This document shows positions 12,824 to 13,613 of a DNA stretch of 13,613 bases, piece by piece. The stretch comes from Acidobacteriota bacterium (GTDB taxonomy: Bacteria > Acidobacteriota > Terriglobia > Acidiferrales > UBA7541). The stretch is from NCBI GenBank assembly GCA_028876695.1, contig JAGWRH010000094.1, forward strand, positions 1-13,613, in the 5' to 3' direction. Both the position numbers and the translations under genes were made by a program. Each line of letters begins with the position of its first letter. Position 1 is the first letter of the stretch. Under the pieces are notes generated by a model. The model was not told where the DNA came from and did not search any database. It was given only the letters and a program-made list of their open reading frames with translations.

Positions 12824-13613
12824 TTGCTGCAAGGTCCGTCGTTCGTAGCTCGGAAAGTCGCGTTGATTTGCGCGGTTGCGCTCGGAGTCGCGGTTGGAGC
12901 GGCGACGTTGCACGCGCAGGAGAGCGTGGGGCAAACGGCAGACGACACCGGCACGGCGGCAAACGTTGGGCAGATGCCGAATATCCTGCAAGGCGTGAAT
13001 TTCAATCAGAACCTTGGCGCGCAAGTGCCGCTCGACACGAGATTCGTCGATTCAACCGGTAACGCGGTGACGCTGGGACAATATTTCGGAAAACAGCCGG
13101 TGGTGCTGATTCTGGCGTACTACAAATGCCCGCTGCTTTGCCCGGAAGTGCTGCACGGCGCGACGGAGTCGTTCAAACAGGTTGGCTTCCGAATCGGAGG
13201 GCAGTATCAAGTGGTGACGCTCAGCATCAATCCGAAAGAAGGGCCGGCGCTGGCGGCGAAAGAGAAAAAAACATACGTCAGCATCTACGGGGATCCGGCG
13301 GCGGCCTCGGGGTGGCATTTCCTGACCGGCACGATGCCGGAGATCAAGCGCGTCGCCGACGCGGTCGGATTTCATTTCAAATACATACCGCAGCTCGACC
13401 AATACGCGCACGCGGCCGGAATCGTCGTGCTGACGCCCGAAGGGAAAGTGGCGCAATATTTTTACGGGATCAAGTACCGGCCGGAGGATTTGCGGCTGGC
13501 GCTGGTGCAATCGTCGAAGGACAAGATCGGATCGGTGGTCGATCAGGTGATGCTCTTCTGCTGCACCTACGATCCGGATACCGGCAAATATCACGCGCTC
13601 ATCGCGCGGATAC
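12824..13613 (+). CDS. SCO1/SenC/PrrC-family copper protein, cut by the window end
   Basis: The 263 residues present belong to a thioredoxin-fold protein that delivers copper to the CuA centre of cytochrome c oxidase or serves as a thiol reductase outside the inner membrane. It has an export signal or anchor (about 10-31, LHAQ cleavage possible), the copper-binding CxxxC with Cys102 and Cys106 in YKCPLLCPEV, and the third ligand His196 in QYAHAAG. After the SCO domain the protein continues with FCCTYDPDTGKYH (245-257); longer members of this type end in a membrane helix, which would lie beyond the window. TTG 12824 is chosen for GGAGG at 12815-12819; an in-frame TGA at 12809 limits the start. 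Oxidase genes are expected downstream. Confidence 0.9.
   Translation, partial: MLQGPSFVARKVALICAVALGVAVGAATLHAQESVGQTADDTGTAANVGQMPNILQGVNFNQNLGAQVPLDTRFVDSTGNAVTLGQYFGKQPVVLILAYYKCPLLCPEVLHGATESFKQVGFRIGGQYQVVTLSINPKEGPALAAKEKKTYVSIYGDPAAASGWHFLTGTMPEIKRVADAVGFHFKYIPQLDQYAHAAGIVVLTPEGKVAQYFYGIKYRPEDLRLALVQSSKDKIGSVVDQVMLFCCTYDPDTGKYHALIARI

Noticed and set aside
1..13613. CRISPR arrays, complete insertion sequences, rRNA or intact tRNA genes
   Set aside because: No regularly spaced long repeats, transposase motifs, terminal inverted repeats with target duplications, or complete RNA gene folds were seen.

Overview
The window looks like a piece of a chromosome from a GC-rich, soil-type bacterium, probably of the phylum Acidobacteriota. 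I base this on protein style from memory: the long SCO1/SenC copper protein at the right end, the tandem secreted NTF2-like proteins and the Spinster-type transporter. No marker gene proves it. Twelve protein genes are supported, one of them cut by the window edge, plus one broken tRNA gene. Five of the twelve genes start with TTG or GTG.

Left end (1-300): no protein gene is visible. There is the 5' half of a minus-strand tRNA-Thr(CGU) gene (217-256) that stops matching a tRNA two bases past the anticodon loop. Beside it lie three families of short repeats spaced about one helical turn apart (54-75, 97-127, 152-176). This looks like the end of an integrated element or a scar of one.

Plus-strand block (414-5294): a 165-residue protein of unknown function is followed by a tight three-gene run: two exported paralogues with NTF2/SnoaL-like folds (1118-2158 and 2175-3266) and a Spinster-type MFS transporter (3304-4626). 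A third, unrelated-looking exported SnoaL-like protein (4770-5294) follows on its own ribosome binding site. The run reads as an exported binding or enzyme pair plus a transporter, with unknown substrate.

Minus-strand block (12506 down to 5353): aldehyde dehydrogenase, S51 serine peptidase, class III aminotransferase, a small exported protein of unknown function, an M29 metallo-aminopeptidase, and an EamA-type exporter. Several appear to have their own promoters, so this is a run of genes and not a proven operon. Two peptidases, a transaminase and an aldehyde dehydrogenase together suggest use of peptides and amino acids or amines.

Right end (12507-13613): a 317-base divergent intergenic region with palindromes, a tandem repeat and outward promoter-like sites separates the aldehyde dehydrogenase from a SCO1/SenC gene that runs off the window. 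In related genomes that gene usually opens a cytochrome c oxidase locus. Promoter calls here are by eye; a recurring extended -10 of the form TGnTAcacT without a clear -35, and two candidate leaderless promoters with a fixed 6-base gap to ATG, are the most notable regulatory patterns.
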